Positions 20,780 to 31,264 of a stretch of 64,000 nucleotides of DNA are shown piece by piece; positions within the stretch are counted from its first letter, which is position 1; every line of letters begins with the position of its first letter. Position numbers and translations under genes: made by a program. A model generated the notes under the pieces. It was not told the DNA's origin. It saw only the letters and a list, made by a program, of their open reading frames with translations, and made no database searches. The DNA comes from Symbiodinium microadriaticum (taxonomy: Eukaryota; Sar; Dinophyceae; Suessiales; Symbiodiniaceae), in assembly GCA_001939145.1 (NCBI GenBank), contig LSRX01000009.1, positions 1,260,340 through 1,324,339 on the forward strand, in the 5' to 3' direction.

Positions 20780-20993
20780 GTGATGTGTAAACGGCGATTC
20801 ATGGCTTGAAGGCCTCAACCCTAAAGCCTAAACTTCGAACCCCTAAATCCTAAACCCTGAAACCTAAACCCTAAACCCTTAAAAGAAGAAGAAAGGCCTA
20901 AACCCTAAAGCCTACAATCCTACACCTACAAGTTGAACCCTGGGCTGAACATACAAAGCGAGACCGTAGGCCCCAGGGGCAAGCCTCACTACG

Positions 20994-21134
20994 GTTGATG
21001 ATATATATATATATATATATATATCCTGCATTACCCATAAGAAGGTTTAGGGTTTAGGGTCTAGGGTTAGGAATTGACCAGAATTCCACTAGTTTAGGCT
21101 CCTTAAGGTAACGCAGGAATTTTATATCATCAAC
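20994..21134. mobile_element. MITE family J with (AT)n and telomeric core
   Basis: Inverted ends GTTGATGATATA and TATATCATCAAC with inner pair CCTGCATTACC / GGTAACGCAGG. Between them lie an AT run (21001-21024) and a short G-strand telomeric block. Confidence 0.75.
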
Positions 21135-21663
21135 AGTACCTAGCCCCCCAGGCCCTTCAAGCTTCGAGTCAAAGGTAATTCACCCCGCAAGCCCTGAGGG
21201 CCTCAGGTAACCCCATGAACCCTGAACCCTATACGAAGACCCTCTTTGTACCCTCAAACAGGGGTATATGGTCCCAAGTTAAGGGCATGTAGGGTCTAAT
21301 AGAGGGTAGATGGAGAGTCTAGGTAACCTTTAGAAGGTTAGAGCCAATAAACCCTAAACCCTAAATCTGTATAGAATATAGCCTGGCCCTGTAAACCACA
21401 AGCCCTAAACCCTAGGCCCTAAGCCCTAAGGCCTAAATCCTAAACCCTAAGGCCTAAACCCTAAACCCTAAGCCCTAAACCCTCAACCCTAAGCCCCATA
21501 ACTTAAGGCCTAAACCCTAAACCCTAAACCCTAAGCCCTAAACCCTCAACCCTAAGCCCCATAACTTGTAACATGTCAACCCTACAGTCAGAAGGCGTAA
21601 GACGGTAAAGGCCCCAAAACAGAGAGCATAAATCCGACCGACCTTGGAATCGCCGAAAACTCC
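21135..21663. other. C-rich degenerate tract with tandem copy
   Basis: The string ending CAACCCTAAGCCCCATAACT (about 56 bp unit) occurs twice between 21440 and 21570. No exon recognised. Confidence 0.5.
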
Positions 21664-21783
21664 TGGGTAGCATTAGTGAGCCCCTTTAAAGGGGACCCTT
21701 TTGAACCCTAGTTCTGGCTCTCTTAAAAGGGACCTTATTGAGAGGGTCGAAATCCCCAAGGGTCTCCCCAATCCTATCTCCCA
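21664..21783. mobile_element. MITE family H, copy 1
   Basis: Starts TGGGTAGCATTAGTGAGCCC, ends GGGTCTCCCCAATCCTATCT; body GGCTCTCTTAAAAGGGACCT is shared with 26671-26793. Confidence 0.7.
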
Positions 21784-22635
21784 GAAACAGAATCCGAAGA
21801 GCGAAGCCCCTTTTTTGGGAGGGGGCGGTTCTGGGCTGTGGGGTTTAGGGTTTAGGGTTTGGGGTTTAGGGAGTTTAGGGTTTAGGGTTTGGGTTTAATT
21901 AGGGAGTTTAGGGTTTAGGGTTTGGGGTTTAGGGAGTTTCGGGTTAGGGTTTAGGGGTTTAGGGGGTTGGTAATGGAGCTTTACGGGGTGCTATGGGTTT
22001 GTTCGAGGGCGCGGTGAGGTCTCAAAACAGGGTTTAGGGGGTCTAGGGTTTAGGGTTCAGGGTATTTACATCTAGAGTCTTGTATCTGAGTCATCTGACA
22101 CCCCACAGTGCTGCCGAAACTTCCACTCCAAAGCCATGGCATCAAAGCCATGGCATAGCCCTAAATCCTTAGCCCTGGACGCGTAGCAGCGCCCGAAGGC
22201 GCGCTTAACAACGAAACAGCACAAAAGCACCCGGAAATGTGAGACTGGGGCCGGATTCGTTACCACCAGTATTCCTTATTAGGGGGTCCCTTAATGATAG
22301 ATACTCGAACATACGATGTTACGATGCCCCTACATAATGCCCTCAGTCCTGTCCCTACGGCACTCTTCCACACAGAGGCCTTCGACACGCGCGCCTTCAG
22401 GCTCCCACCTTCGTTCTTTTACAGAGGTTTCACGCGGTTCTATACAACATCAGATGCTTTCATAGGGTTCTAAGAGGCTTTCAAGGGGTGTCATAGGGTT
22501 TCCGAGGGTTTCTATAGGGTTTTTTGGAGAGTCATAGGGTTTTCTAGGGATGTCTGTTTGGGCTGAGGGTCGGTCGCCCAAGTACAGCCCCCCATAAGCT
22601 CTGTAGCTCTACATACATCCTGTTCTCAAAATTCC
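21784..22635. other. G-rich telomeric and unassigned sequence
   Basis: TTTAGGG-type repeats with a recurring GGGAGTTTAGGG (21839-21965), then unique sequence. A minus frame of 64 codons (22072-22266) has no domain. Confidence 0.4.
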
Positions 22636-22693
22636 GGTCCCTTTTAGGGTCCCTTTCATAAGGGTGCCGTACTATTTTGGGGACCTAAAAAGG
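22636..22693. mobile_element. MITE family A fragment
   Basis: Contains the family A core GGTGCCGTACTATTTTGGGG with adjacent GGGTCCC and CCTAAAAAGG but lacks the GGGTAGTT ends. Confidence 0.6.
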
Positions 22694-22890
22694 TTGCGAC
22701 CCCAATGCCTGCCCCCAGCCCCACTCGGCCCTACTCGGCCCCACTCAGCCCCACTCAACCCTTTAGTAGTTTTAGCCCTGAGCTAGATTTTAGCTACATT
22801 TTAGTAGGTTTAGAGTACTTAAATGCGACCCCAATGCCTGCCCAACCCTTCCTCAAACCTAGTCGGCCCCACTCGGCCCTACTCGGCGGA
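22694..22890. repeat. Direct repeat with GGCCCCACTCGGCC units
   Basis: TGCGACCCCAATGCCTGCCC occurs twice (about 22695 and 22824), each followed by tandem CACTCGGCCCTACTCGGCC-type units. Confidence 0.8.
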
Positions 22891-23205
22891 CAAGCCCATC
22901 GTGCGATCTGCAATGGTTGAGTGGATAATGTAGGCCCAGATAGATAAATCCCGCTTGAATCAGGATCCAGATTCAGTAGCCCACCCTAAACCCTAAACCC
23001 CAAACCCCAAACCCTAAACCCCAACTTGTATGGTCCGAAAAGGAGCAGGGTTTCCTCATCAGGGGGCCTCGATTCTGAAACCTGGGATTTCCCGAACTCC
23101 TCATCTCCAGAACAAAATCCCAAACCCCACGAGACTCTGAGGCCCCAAAACCCCAGACGCTGTAGGGTTTAGGGTTCAGGGTTCCTACGGCCAAAAGGCT
23201 TCAAG
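22891..23205. other. Unassigned tract with telomeric blocks
   Basis: C-rich 22984-23024 and G-rich 23160-23182. A minus frame (22973-23194) is largely telomeric read-through. Confidence 0.4.
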
Positions 23206-23300
23206 GATTGATAATCTGATTGACCCGGAGGACAAAGCTGCTGAAAGCTTTGACCTTATGAAGAAAAGCCCCCTCCAAACGCCTGACCCCAGTGGCCCAG
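23206..23300 (+). CDS. Exon, unknown protein, possible GA donor
   Basis: After GGCTTCAAG, frame IDNLIDPEDKAAESFDLMKK then SPLQTPDPSGP. It ends at CCCAG before GACCTC and a family C-like arm (GGGCCTTGATAATTAG) that starts at about 23313. Confidence 0.6.
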
Positions 23301-24225
23301 GACCTCATATCGGGCCTTGATAATTAGAGTAATATTCCTGAAAGCCTCAGGGTTCCTTATTTTGCTTCTGAGATGACATACCGCCCCCAAACCCCATTCT
23401 AATCAGCTCCGGTGTAGATCTGAGTGTAGGATTTACTCAGGATTTAGAGCCCCGTACCGCAACCGTAGTGGTTAGAGTCCCCGATAGGGGAAGTGACAAG
23501 ACGTAGTCCTGAATCCTAAAGCCCTAAACCCCAAAACGTAAACCTCAACACCCGAGCCCTGAAAACCTAAAACTTACAACCTCAAGCTTGAAACGTCAAC
23601 CTTCGGGCGTAAAGCCCTTGACCGAGCCTGAGTCCCATAGTCTTACACCGTACAACCCGGCCGACAGGCACGAGGCCCAGCAGCCAAGCAACGCGCCCAC
23701 CCTAAAACCCCTAAACCCTAAGCCCGAAACCCTCAACCCTAAACCACAAAACCCTAAACCCCTAAGCCCCCTAAACCCCTAAATCCCTAAACCCCTAAGC
23801 CCCCTAAACCCCTAAACCCCTAAATCCCTAAACCCTTAAAGCCCTTAAAGCCCTAGAACCCTGATCCTCCAAGCGGCCTCTCAACCCCTATAGGGTTTAG
23901 GGTTTAGGGTTTTAGCATGCCAATCAGTCAGAAAAGCAGTGCACGCGTCAATGCATACGTACACCAACCTGTTAGCAGTGCACTGCATGGTCGATCCTGT
24001 TGCAAAAAGCCCAAACCCACGGTTTAGGGTTTAAAGTTTAATTTGGGGTTTAGGGTTTGGGAACCCGAAGCCCAACAAAAACCCTAAACCCTTAAACCCT
24101 TAAACCCCAAACCCCTAAACCCCTAGACCCTAAACCCTAACCCCTAAACCCTTAAACCCCTAAACCCCCTTAAACCCTAAACCCTGAACCCGAACAAACT
24201 TCGCCGAACCCAGAGCCCTTTTCAG
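23301..24225. other. Intron-like tract rich in C-type telomeric variants
   Basis: Family C-like arm 23313-23410, a protein-like + frame near 23620-23690 (SLTPYNPADRHEAQQPSNAP), C-rich blocks 23700-23860 and 24080-24195. Confidence 0.4.
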
Positions 24226-24333
24226 GGAAACCCGGCCTCTCCTCCGATGCCAGGAATGTCCCACTCTTAGACCTCATTCCGGATGGCTGCGTTGTGACGA
24301 TGATCACGGCTGCCGGGACTTCAAAAAAAGGCG
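24226..24333 (+). CDS. Exon, unknown protein
   Basis: C-rich block, acceptor CCTTTTCAG, frame KPGLSSDARNVPLLDLIPDG then CVVTMITAAGTSKK. A donor GTCGGA follows; otherwise it reads on to TAG at 24345-24347 and would be terminal. Confidence 0.6.
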
Positions 24334-24619
24334 GTCGGAGTGGCTAGCAATCGTCTGCCCTTAAAGGGTTTTAGGTTTAGGGTATTGTACGTTAGGGCAT
24401 AATCTGCCGCCAAACCCTATTCTAATCATTCAGGCCCTGATATGAGCCTGCAGGCTCAAAGCCTACCCGACCCCCTCCAAAACAGCCTAACAACAAGAAG
24501 CTTCCTTTGCAAGCCCCGCCGATTTTCCATGAACATGCCAGACATGGTCGAGAACAACTAGCTATGTCTTGGGGTTTTCAGGGCTTCGGAACCCTGAAAC
24601 CCTAAATCTAGGATTTTTT
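24334..24619. other. Intron-like; partial family C arm
   Basis: CCAAACCCTATTCTAATCAT at about 24411 matches the right arm of family C; left arm absent. Confidence 0.4.
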
Positions 24620-24690
24620 CAGGTGGGTAGTTACCGTTATAGGAGCCTTATAGAAGGTCTATATACCTTATAGAAGCCTTATGGAAGCCC
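24620..24690. mobile_element. Element family D, copy 1
   Basis: CAGGTGGGTAGTTACCGTTA followed by TATAGAAGGTCTATATACC; shared almost exactly with 28021-28092 and diverged in 46824-46918. Confidence 0.7.
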
Positions 24691-24773
24691 TAAACCCTAA
24701 ACCCCAAAACCCTCAAACCCACAGCCCGAACCACACACCCAAAGCTCCCCGGCGGGTCCCAGAAATTGTGTAG

Positions 24774-24830
24774 AGCCGCCGGCCGTTCTCCTGGAAAAGC
24801 CTTGAAATGTATTTGGCCGCTCTGATTGGG
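24774..24830 (+). CDS. Exon, unknown protein
   Basis: Acceptor AAATTGTGTAG, 19 codons in phase 0-0 (SRRPFSWKSLEMYLAALIG), donor GTTTAGGG at the start of a G-strand telomeric block. Confidence 0.65.
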
Positions 24831-25001
24831 GTTTAGGGTTTAGGGTTTGGGGTTTAGGGTTTGGAGTTTAGGGTTTAGGGTTAAGTGTTTGGGGGTTTAG
24901 GGCTTTAGGGCTTAAGGGCCTCCTAGGTTGGGCACCAAAGCCCTCAACGCCAGTAGCCTTTGTAGGGACCCTTACAGTAACTTTTGCTGAAGGCACCTCA
25001 A
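24831..25001. repeat. G-strand telomeric block at intron 5' end
   Basis: Begins at the splice donor with GTTTAGGG and continues with GTTTGGGG variants to 24917, then unique sequence to the MITE. Confidence 0.75.
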
Positions 25002-25106
25002 ATAGGGGCCTTAATAATTAGACTAGGGTTTGGGGGTATCTTATACAAAAATGATAACAACGAACCCACCCCCCAAAACCCTATTCTAATTATGAAGGCC
25101 CGTACA
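25002..25106. mobile_element. MITE family C
   Basis: Ends AATAGGGGCCTTAATAATTA and TCTAATTATGAAGGCCCGTA with an inner GGGTTTGGGG / CCCCCAAAACCC pair. Confidence 0.78.
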
Positions 25107-25625
25107 TTATCCACATAGAGGTAGCCCGAAGTCTAAGCATCCCCAACTTTCCACAACCCCCAGCCGCTCGGGCGCATGCCCTGCTCAGGTAGGGATCCTA
25201 AAGCCTGACACCTTAAGCTTTGAGCAGTGAAACCCTAAATCCCCAAAACCTTAAACACCAAGCCCTGAAATCCTAAACATTCTGCTACGTATAGTATTTA
25301 AACGTTAATGGGATTCGTGGACTACGGATTTTTCGGGTCCGGGGCCCATTCTGCAGCAAAACAGCACCGATCTTTATGTGTGCCCCTACTAAACCATCCG
25401 AGTTTCGAGGCGGATCTGGAAGAATCAAGGCCAGATTTCCTATGTAAAATTCTTTTCGTAAAACGTGTGTTTTGAATTAGGCTGGTGGCCGATCTCGGGT
25501 CCTGCCTGTTTCTGCTTGTGAATCCTACAAACGTTGAGCCAGTGCGTGGACTAAGGATTTTTTGGCCTTAGTGCAGGAATCGGCCCAGGGTGGCTTAGGG
25601 CTGGCTGTTTAGGATTTAGGGCTCC
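25107..25625. other. Unassigned; direct repeat and possible microexon
   Basis: TGGACTACGGATTTTTCGG (25317) and TGGACTAAGGATTTTTTGG (25551) form a direct repeat. 25164-25188 lies between CCCCCAG and GTAGGG and could be a microexon. Confidence 0.4.
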
Positions 25626-25825
25626 ATGGGCTGGCGTCAAGGTTTAGGCTTTAGGGCTCAGGGCCGTGGGCTGGCTTCAAGGTTTAGACTTTAGGGCTCA
25701 GGGTTGTGGGCGGGCTTCGGGTTTAAGGATTTAGGGCTGAGGGCCGTGGGCTGGCTTCAGGGTTTAGGATGTAGGGCTCAAGAATGTGGGCTGGCTTTAG
25801 GGTTTAGGATTTAGGGCTGTGAGAG
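25626..25825. repeat. 40-bp minisatellite, five units
   Basis: Unit GTGGGCTGGCTTCAAGGTTT plus AGACTTTAGGGCTCAGGGTT, starting at 25626, 25666, 25706, 25746 and 25786. Units differ at several sites. Confidence 0.88.
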
Positions 25826-26103
25826 TCCAACTATACATGGAGCTCCTTGGTGTAAAAGAACGAACTTTTTCTTTTACAATGTTATGGGATTCACGGGTGG
25901 GTGGGTGTTACGTCTAAACCGTGAGAAAGACTTTACTATAAAATTGCTCGATGCGGAGCTGCTGAACCCTAAACCTTAAAACCTAATCAGTGAAACGTTA
26001 CAGCCCAAACCCACCCTAAACCCTAAACCCTAAACCCTAAAACCCTAAATCCTGAGCCCCAAAACCCTAAACCCCCAAACTCTAAAACCCTAGCCATGCT
26101 CAG

Positions 26104-26197
26104 GTTGGGATACTCTACTTCGCCTTCAAGCGAACTGACAAGCTTATGAGGCCGAGGCGGGCACCCAGTTCTAGGTGCTTCTACAGGGCTTTGGGCC
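26104..26197 (+). CDS. Exon, unknown protein
   Basis: Acceptor CCATGCTCAG, frame VGILYFAFKRTDKLMRPRRA then PSSRCFYRALG, donor GTTTAGGG. Basic; a membrane-proximal segment is possible. C-rich repeats precede and G-strand repeats follow. Confidence 0.68.
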
Positions 26198-26670
26198 GTT
26201 TAGGGTTAAGGGTTTTGGGGTTAAGGGTTTTGGGGTTTAGGGTTTTGAAATTTTGGGGTTTAGGGTTTTGGGGTTTAGGGTTTTTTTGGGTTTAGGGTTT
26301 AGGGTTTGAAAGGGCTTTGCGGATCTTCATCCGGTCTTAAGGTTTAAGGCGGAGGTTTTGGGAGGAACAGGGTGCCTATGGCGAGAGCTTTACCGAGTTT
26401 GGATAGGGTTTTCAGGTTTGAAAGGGGTAACTCGAAGCATCAGGTGTTCCTGGCCTTCCTCTAGCTGTCCCTAAAACCCTAAACCCTAAACCCTCCGAGC
26501 CTAACCCCTAAATCCCTAAACCCTAAACCCTGTGATTTAGAGATTCTCGGCCTATCACCCGACGACCCTAGAGGCTCTTAACTAAAGCCTCTTGCTGGGG
26601 TGCACGGAACCCTCGCGGTGCAGGATTTCGGTTTAGTCGGGATGGCCAGCGGCTAGCGATGTTCATCAAT
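26198..26670. other. G-rich then C-rich telomeric intron-like tract
   Basis: GTTTAGGG and GTTTTGGGG repeats 26198-26305, unique sequence, C-rich 26470-26530. Confidence 0.5.
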
Positions 26671-26793
26671 TCCTAGGTAGTATTAGGGAGACCCCGTAAA
26701 GGGGACCCTTCTGAACCTTACTTGTGGCTCTCTTAAAAGGGACCTTATTGAGAGGGTCTATATGCCCCCAGGGTCTTCCTTATCCTACCTCCT
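26671..26793. mobile_element. MITE family H, copy 2
   Basis: Ends TCCTAGGTAGTATTAGGGAG and CTTCCTTATCCTACCTCCT, flanked by ATCAAT on both sides (26665-26670, 26794-26799), a likely 6-bp target duplication. Confidence 0.8.
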
Positions 26794-26799
26794 ATCAAT

Positions 26800-27135
26800 G
26801 GAAGTTTGTTTTGATGCTGTGGCACCTTGACTTGACGCACAACGTCGAAATACCAACGAAGTCACACGTCTTCTCCGGAGGTTCAGCCACGGTTGTCTGA
26901 GGGAGCACATGATGCTTGAGCTTTGTATAGCTCTTATCATAGTAGTTGCGATTCTCCTTCTTGCGGTGTTAGCGGCGGTTTCAGCGTTTTCAGAGTCTCG
27001 GAACAGATCTTGCGGACTGCTGGTTTTTACCTTGAACTTGAAGTCGCCGCTCACGCGGCGTATGGTCGCCTGTGCCCCACTCATTTCCGTTGCATGAATC
27101 TTCTCAGCATCTCCTTGAGGGCTCCCAAACCTTAG
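26800..27135. other. Repeat-free segment open on both strands
   Basis: A 99-codon minus frame (26785-27084) opposes + frames of 62 and 70 codons; one + frame has a hydrophobic stretch (IALIIVVAILLLAVLAAVSA). I cannot choose a strand. Confidence 0.35.
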
Positions 27136-27313
27136 ATTGAGGCTGGGATCTGCAAGGGATTACGTCAAACCTTAAACCTAAACCCTAAACCCTAAACCCT
27201 AAACCCTAAACCCTGAACCCTAAACCCGAAACCCTAAACCCGAAACCCTAAACCCTAAACCCTAAACCCTGAACCCCCAGCCCTAGAACCTAGCCCTAAA
27301 CCCTAGGGTCTAG

Positions 27314-27389
27314 CTGTGAGTTCGGGCCTCCAACCCCGAAGCCTTCGTCCGAGGAGCCCGAGCATGGGGCCCAGAACAATCACCAAAAC
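27314..27389 (+). CDS. Exon, unknown protein
   Basis: Acceptor AGGGTCTAG, frame CEFGPPTPKPSSEEPEHGAQ NNHQN (Pro/Glu rich, probably disordered), donor GTATTG. Confidence 0.5.
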
Positions 27390-27709
27390 GTATTGCCTAA
27401 TTAGGGCTCCAGATTTACAAGGTAGTTTACGTACATGATGATAGTTCTATACCCCAAAACCCGCTTTCGACTACAATGCCTTCCAGGATACTACAAGTAT
27501 ATGTGATGATATCTACGCACCCCTAAACCCTAAACCCTAAACTCTACACCCCGAAACCCTAAGCCCTAAAACCGTAAACCCCGACACGCCAAAACCCCAA
27601 AACCCTAAAAAACCAAAACCCTAAACCCTCTGAACCCAAAACCCCCAAAAACCACAAACCCCCAAAACCCTAAACCCTAAGCCCCCCGAACCCACTTTCA
27701 ACCATCAAG
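27390..27709. other. Intron-like tract
   Basis: Unique sequence to 27520, then C-rich telomeric repeats (CCCTAAA, CCCCAAAA) to 27685. Confidence 0.5.
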
Positions 27710-27804
27710 GCCCCCTTCATGAACAGGAGCTTTGGCCCCGGGGCGCTTGCGGCGGCGAAGTCCTGCGTCGCGCTGACCTACTTCGTGCTGCGCCTCGTCG
27801 GAGG
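27710..27804 (+). CDS. Exon, unknown protein, hydrophobic
   Basis: C-rich block, acceptor CAACCATCAAG, frame APFMNRSFGPGALAAAKSCV then ALTYFVLRLVGG (possible membrane segment), donor GTTTGGGG. Confidence 0.62.
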
Positions 27805-28020
27805 GTTTGGGGCTACGGGGTTTTGGGGCTAAGGTTTTGGAGTTTAGGGTTTTGGGGTTTTAGAGTTTTGGGGTTTAGGTCTTACCGTTTAGGGCTGGGG
27901 GGGGCTATGGTTTAGGGATTAGGGCTTTTGGGTTCAGGGTCGAGGGTTTCGGGTTTTGTAGGTTTAGAGTTTAGGTGTTTAGGGTTTAGGTTGCTATACG
28001 GGCCCTTTCTAGGACATTTT

Positions 28021-28092
28021 CAGGTGGGTAGTTACCGTTATAGGAGCCTTATAGAAGGTCTATATACCTTATAGAAGCCTTATGGAAGCCCT
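28021..28092. mobile_element. Element family D, copy 2
   Basis: Matches 24620-24690 through GCCTTATGGAAGCCCTAA. The flank then differs until 28243, where similarity to the first locus resumes. Confidence 0.7.
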
Positions 28093-28242
28093 AAGATACC
28101 CCAAAACCTTGAGCTGCAAGTCGCGAGCCCGAGCGCCTCCAACTCACAGATTCTCAAAGCTGGCAGCCCTCTTAAGGGTCCCTCAACCCCGAACCCTAAA
28201 CCCCAAACCCTAAACCCCTAAACCCTAAACCCTACACCCCTA

Positions 28243-28334
28243 AACCCTAAACCCCAAAACCCTCAAACCCACAGCCCGAACCACACACCCAAAGCTCCCC
28301 GGCGGGTCCCAGAAATTGTGTAGAGCCGCCGGCC
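28243..28334. repeat. Copy of the intron end at 24690-24784
   Basis: About 92 bp identical to the intron 3' end before the exon at 24774 (including CACAGCCCGAACCACACACC), ending at GCCGGCC immediately before a single N at 28335. Real duplication or assembly join. Confidence 0.75.
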
Positions 28335-28335
28335 N

Positions 28336-28706
28336 GTAGGGGTTCTGTAAGATGTGTTTATGCCTCGCTTTCCAAACAGGGTCTACCCTTAAAATGGTAG
28401 GTTTTGGTTTCAAAAGGTAGGTTTTACCGTCTCGCGTGGCCCCTTGTAACAGTGCAAGGCTTGGTATTACTGCGCTTCCGCGTGGGGTTAGGGAGTAAGT
28501 CCCCTACCAACCCCCAACCGCAAAACCCATACGCCAGGTCTTAGGCCCTAATTAGGCAGTAACGCCTAGAGCCTACGCCCGAAGCCCTTTTAAAGCCCTC
28601 TTCGAAGCGCGAAACAAGTATCCTGAAAAGGAGCCCTTGAGGGTCCTATAAACCCTAAACCCCCAAAGGCCCACAACTCTACACCCCTAAACGCCCTTAT
28701 CCCCAG
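28336..28706. other. Intron-like; family E-like palindrome
   Basis: GGTCTACCCTTAAAATGGTAG and AAAAGGTAGGTTTT near 28379-28430 recall family E; otherwise unassigned. Confidence 0.4.
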
Positions 28707-28755
28707 TCAAGGGCTTTACCCTGTGGCTGTGTGCAACAAGCAAACTGAAGATGGG
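28707..28755 (+). CDS. Short exon, unknown protein
   Basis: Acceptor TTATCCCCAG, frame KGFTLWLCATSKLKMG, donor GTTAGAGG. Confidence 0.45.
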
Positions 28756-29019
28756 GTTAGAGGGATTTAGATGGGAGTTTCCCATAAGGTTTCCTGAGGG
28801 TTGAGGGTTAGAGTTTTATTTCTTGGGATTTTGTTTTATAAGGCTTTATAAAGGCGTTTAAAACGCTTCAAAGGCGGGATGTGCCCGCCGCCCTCGAGTG
28901 ACAGCGCGGGTGAAGTGACATGGGGGCCTTGTAATACTATACCCCAAAACCCAAAACCCTAATTTCATTATTCAAGGCAGCTGATACTCTTTGTATTCGC
29001 GGTGTCGGGGCCCGGGCAG

Positions 29020-29062
29020 TCCGGAGTGCGGGAGACTTCCGCGCCTCACCATGGAATGGATC
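29020..29062 (+). CDS. Short candidate exon
   Basis: After GCCCGGGCAG, frame SGVRETSAPHHGMD, donor GTGTAGG. Confidence 0.38.
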
Positions 29063-29269
29063 GTGTAGGTTGACCATACTACCTGGGGCTCAGTCTTGAA
29101 AGATATTACCTAGGGTTTAGTCTTTAAAGACTAAGCACCTAAAGTTAAGAGTTAGGAGTTTAGGAAACAGAGGGCCTTGTCAGCGGCCTTGTGCACACCC
29201 CACAAGGATGACCAGTGTCCTAAGTGTACCACTTTTAGGGCTTAGGATTGCGAGGGTTTGGGAGGGGTA

Positions 29270-29480
29270 AACCCTAAACCCTGCACCCTAAACCCTGAAC
29301 CCTCTACCCTAAACCCTAAAACCCCAAACCCCAAGACCCTGCACCCTAAACCCAAAACCCTAAACCCTAAGACCCAAAACCCTAAACCCTAAACCCCTAA
29401 ACCCTAAGACCCAAAACCCTAAACCCTAAACCCTAAGACCCAAAACCCTAAAACCTAAACCCTAAACCCTAAACCCCAAC
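29270..29480. repeat. C-rich telomeric block with CCCTAAGACCC variant
   Basis: About 28 units; the compound variant CCCTAAGACCCAAAA recurs four times. Confidence 0.85.
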
Positions 29481-29487
29481 ACCGTAG

Positions 29488-29536
29488 AGCCTCAAGCCTC
29501 ATCGTCTGAAGACATCGAGGCTTTGGGAGAGATCTT
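29488..29536 (+). CDS. Short exon, unknown protein
   Basis: C-rich block, acceptor CACCGTAG, frame PQASSSEDIEALGEIL, donor GTCAACC. Acidic and serine rich. Confidence 0.5.
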
Positions 29537-29962
29537 GTCAACCTCCGCCTTATAGCTTAAACCCTAGACCCTATAAGTCGGTTTAGGGTTTAGGGATTTA
29601 GGGTTTAGGGCTACGATGTCCTACAAGCCCTATAGCATATGCTCTAAGACTTTTTTTAACCCATCTACATCCCATAACTCCTCAAGCCCAAACCTTCAAA
29701 GCCCCGTTAGGCCCCAAACCTGTTCGACCTCCCGGAACCCTAAACCCCACACCCCTAAACCGTAAACCCTAAACCCTAAACCCTAACCCCTCAACCGAAA
29801 AAATCAAAAACCCTAAAACCCCTAAACCCCTAAGCCCTTAAAAACCCCTAAAACCCCTACACCGCCCAACAAAAAAGCCTAAACCCGAAACCCTAAGCCC
29901 CTAAAAACCCCTAAAAACCCCTAAAAGCCCATAGAACCCCCTAAAGCCCTACACCGCCCCAG
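29537..29962. other. Intron-like tract
   Basis: G-strand repeats 29580-29612, unique sequence, then C-rich repeats 29733-29955 up to the next acceptor. Confidence 0.5.
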
Positions 29963-30043
29963 GTATTGCTTAGCCTTTGGCGCGATTTTCTTCCTCGGGA
30001 GCTCGGAGTATCCCTACTTCCTCGGTGCCCCGGCGCGTCGGGG
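29963..30043 (+). CDS. Exon, unknown protein, hydrophobic
   Basis: C-rich block, acceptor CGCCCCAG, frame YCLAFGAIFFLGSSEYPYFL GAPARRG with a membrane-like stretch. Donor GTTTCAA at 30044, or GTGAGT at 30062 after a poly-G run. Confidence 0.6.
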
Positions 30044-30061
30044 GTTTCAAGGGGGGGGGGG

Positions 30062-30290
30062 GTGAGTGTTTGGGGTTTTGGGGTTTGGGGGTTGAGGGGT
30101 TTAGGGGTTTGGGGGTCTAGGGGTTTAGGGGTCTAGGGGTTTAGGGGTCTAGGGGTTTCGGGGTCTAGGGGTTTAGGGGTCTAGTCTAGGGGGTTGAGGG
30201 GTTTAGGGTTTGGGGTCTAGGGGTTTAGGGTTTATGGGATTTAGGGTTTAGGGTTTAGGGTCTAGGGTCTAGGGTTTAGGTTTAAAAAGG
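30062..30290. repeat. G-strand telomeric block, GGGTCTAG variants
   Basis: TTTAGGGG alternates with TCTAGGGG in a higher-order dimer (30110-30185), then standard TTTAGGG. Confidence 0.85.
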
Positions 30291-30657
30291 GCGGGTGATT
30301 TAGAAGATTTCGCTCAACTAAAACACTTCTTGCCTAGAGCATTACAAGGTACCAAATATATCCATATACCCCTTATATGGTCTCATTAAGCTCCTTTTAA
30401 CCCCAAGGGTCCCTTTAAGGGTCTCTCCCCTAGTCCCTTGATTTTAGGACTTAGTGTTCAGAGGTCTAGTTCACGAGAACCGGTCCCTGCTAAATTGCGT
30501 TGTGCGGTTGAAAGCGAAGTAATCGCTTCCACCTTGATGAAACACCCCCCTAATAATAAAACACATTGGGGCGAATCCTCCCGAAATCATCCCTGCCCTT
30601 TAAAACCTATTCTGAATTGGGGAGGGAGGGTTTTGAGGCTCCAAATACACCTAGAGC
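30291..30657. other. Unassigned; possible exon near 30464-30545
   Basis: A + frame after AGTGTTCAG reads RSSSREPVPAKLRCAVESEV, plausible coding, without a clear donor. Confidence 0.35.
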
Positions 30658-30880
30658 ACAGCAAGAGCAAAGGCAAGATCAGGATTCAGAGCAAGAGCAG
30701 GAGCAAGAGCAAAAGCAAAAGCGGGGGAGCATCAGCAAGAGCAGCACCGAGAGCAAAGCAAAAGCAAGAGCGGGAGTAAGAGCAAGAGCAAGAGCAAAAG
30801 CGGGAGCAACAGCAAGAGCAGCAGGAGCAGTCGCAAGAGACGCAGAGCCAGAGCAGGAGCAAGAGCACGACCCCTCAAAA
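30658..30880. repeat. AGCAAG-type hexanucleotide minisatellite
   Basis: Degenerate (AGCAAG/AGCAAA/AGCGGG)n. It makes all frames open (Ser-Lys, Gln-Glu, Ala-Arg repeats), so the 113- and 170-codon frames across it are not evidence for a gene. Confidence 0.85.
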
Positions 30881-31140
30881 GTAGCAGTAGAGATAAGACT
30901 ATTCCCTAGTAACATAATAAGAATACTTTCCGAGTTTCTATTGGCCCCCCCCCGTTTAATGTTAGGGGAAAGGGATTATCCCGGTCAGCCCTACAAGAAG
31001 CAAAGCCTTGAAATCCGGCACCCCGAATTTAGACTCAAGAGAAGCCTATACCCTAAACCCCGAAACACTGGCCCCTAAACCCTGAAACCAAACATTACGG
31101 GCCTGAAGTTTAGGGTTTAGCCACGCTTGGGTGATGCAGA

Positions 31141-31233
31141 AACCTGGTTAAGAAACCCTGAACCTATGACACCGAAATATTAGGATCCGTACAAAAAGCT
31201 CTAACAAAGACCCGGGGGTTTCTTAGCCAGGTT
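31141..31233. mobile_element. MITE family L, introner-like
   Basis: Inverted ends AACCTGGTTAAGAAACC and GGTTTCTTAGCCAGGTT. The ends supply CTG/GTTAAG and TTAGCCAG/G, good splice-site matches. Confidence 0.8.
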
Positions 31234-31264
31234 CCTCAACCCTACGCCCTAAAGCCTAAAGCTT

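Noticed and set aside
26785-27084. 99-codon minus ORF
   Set aside because: Opposed by comparable + frames, no domain, strand not decidable; listed only as an unassigned segment.
30438-31078. 113- and 170-codon frames rich in Ser-Lys and Gln-Glu
   Set aside because: They span the AGCAAG minisatellite, which has no stops in several frames.
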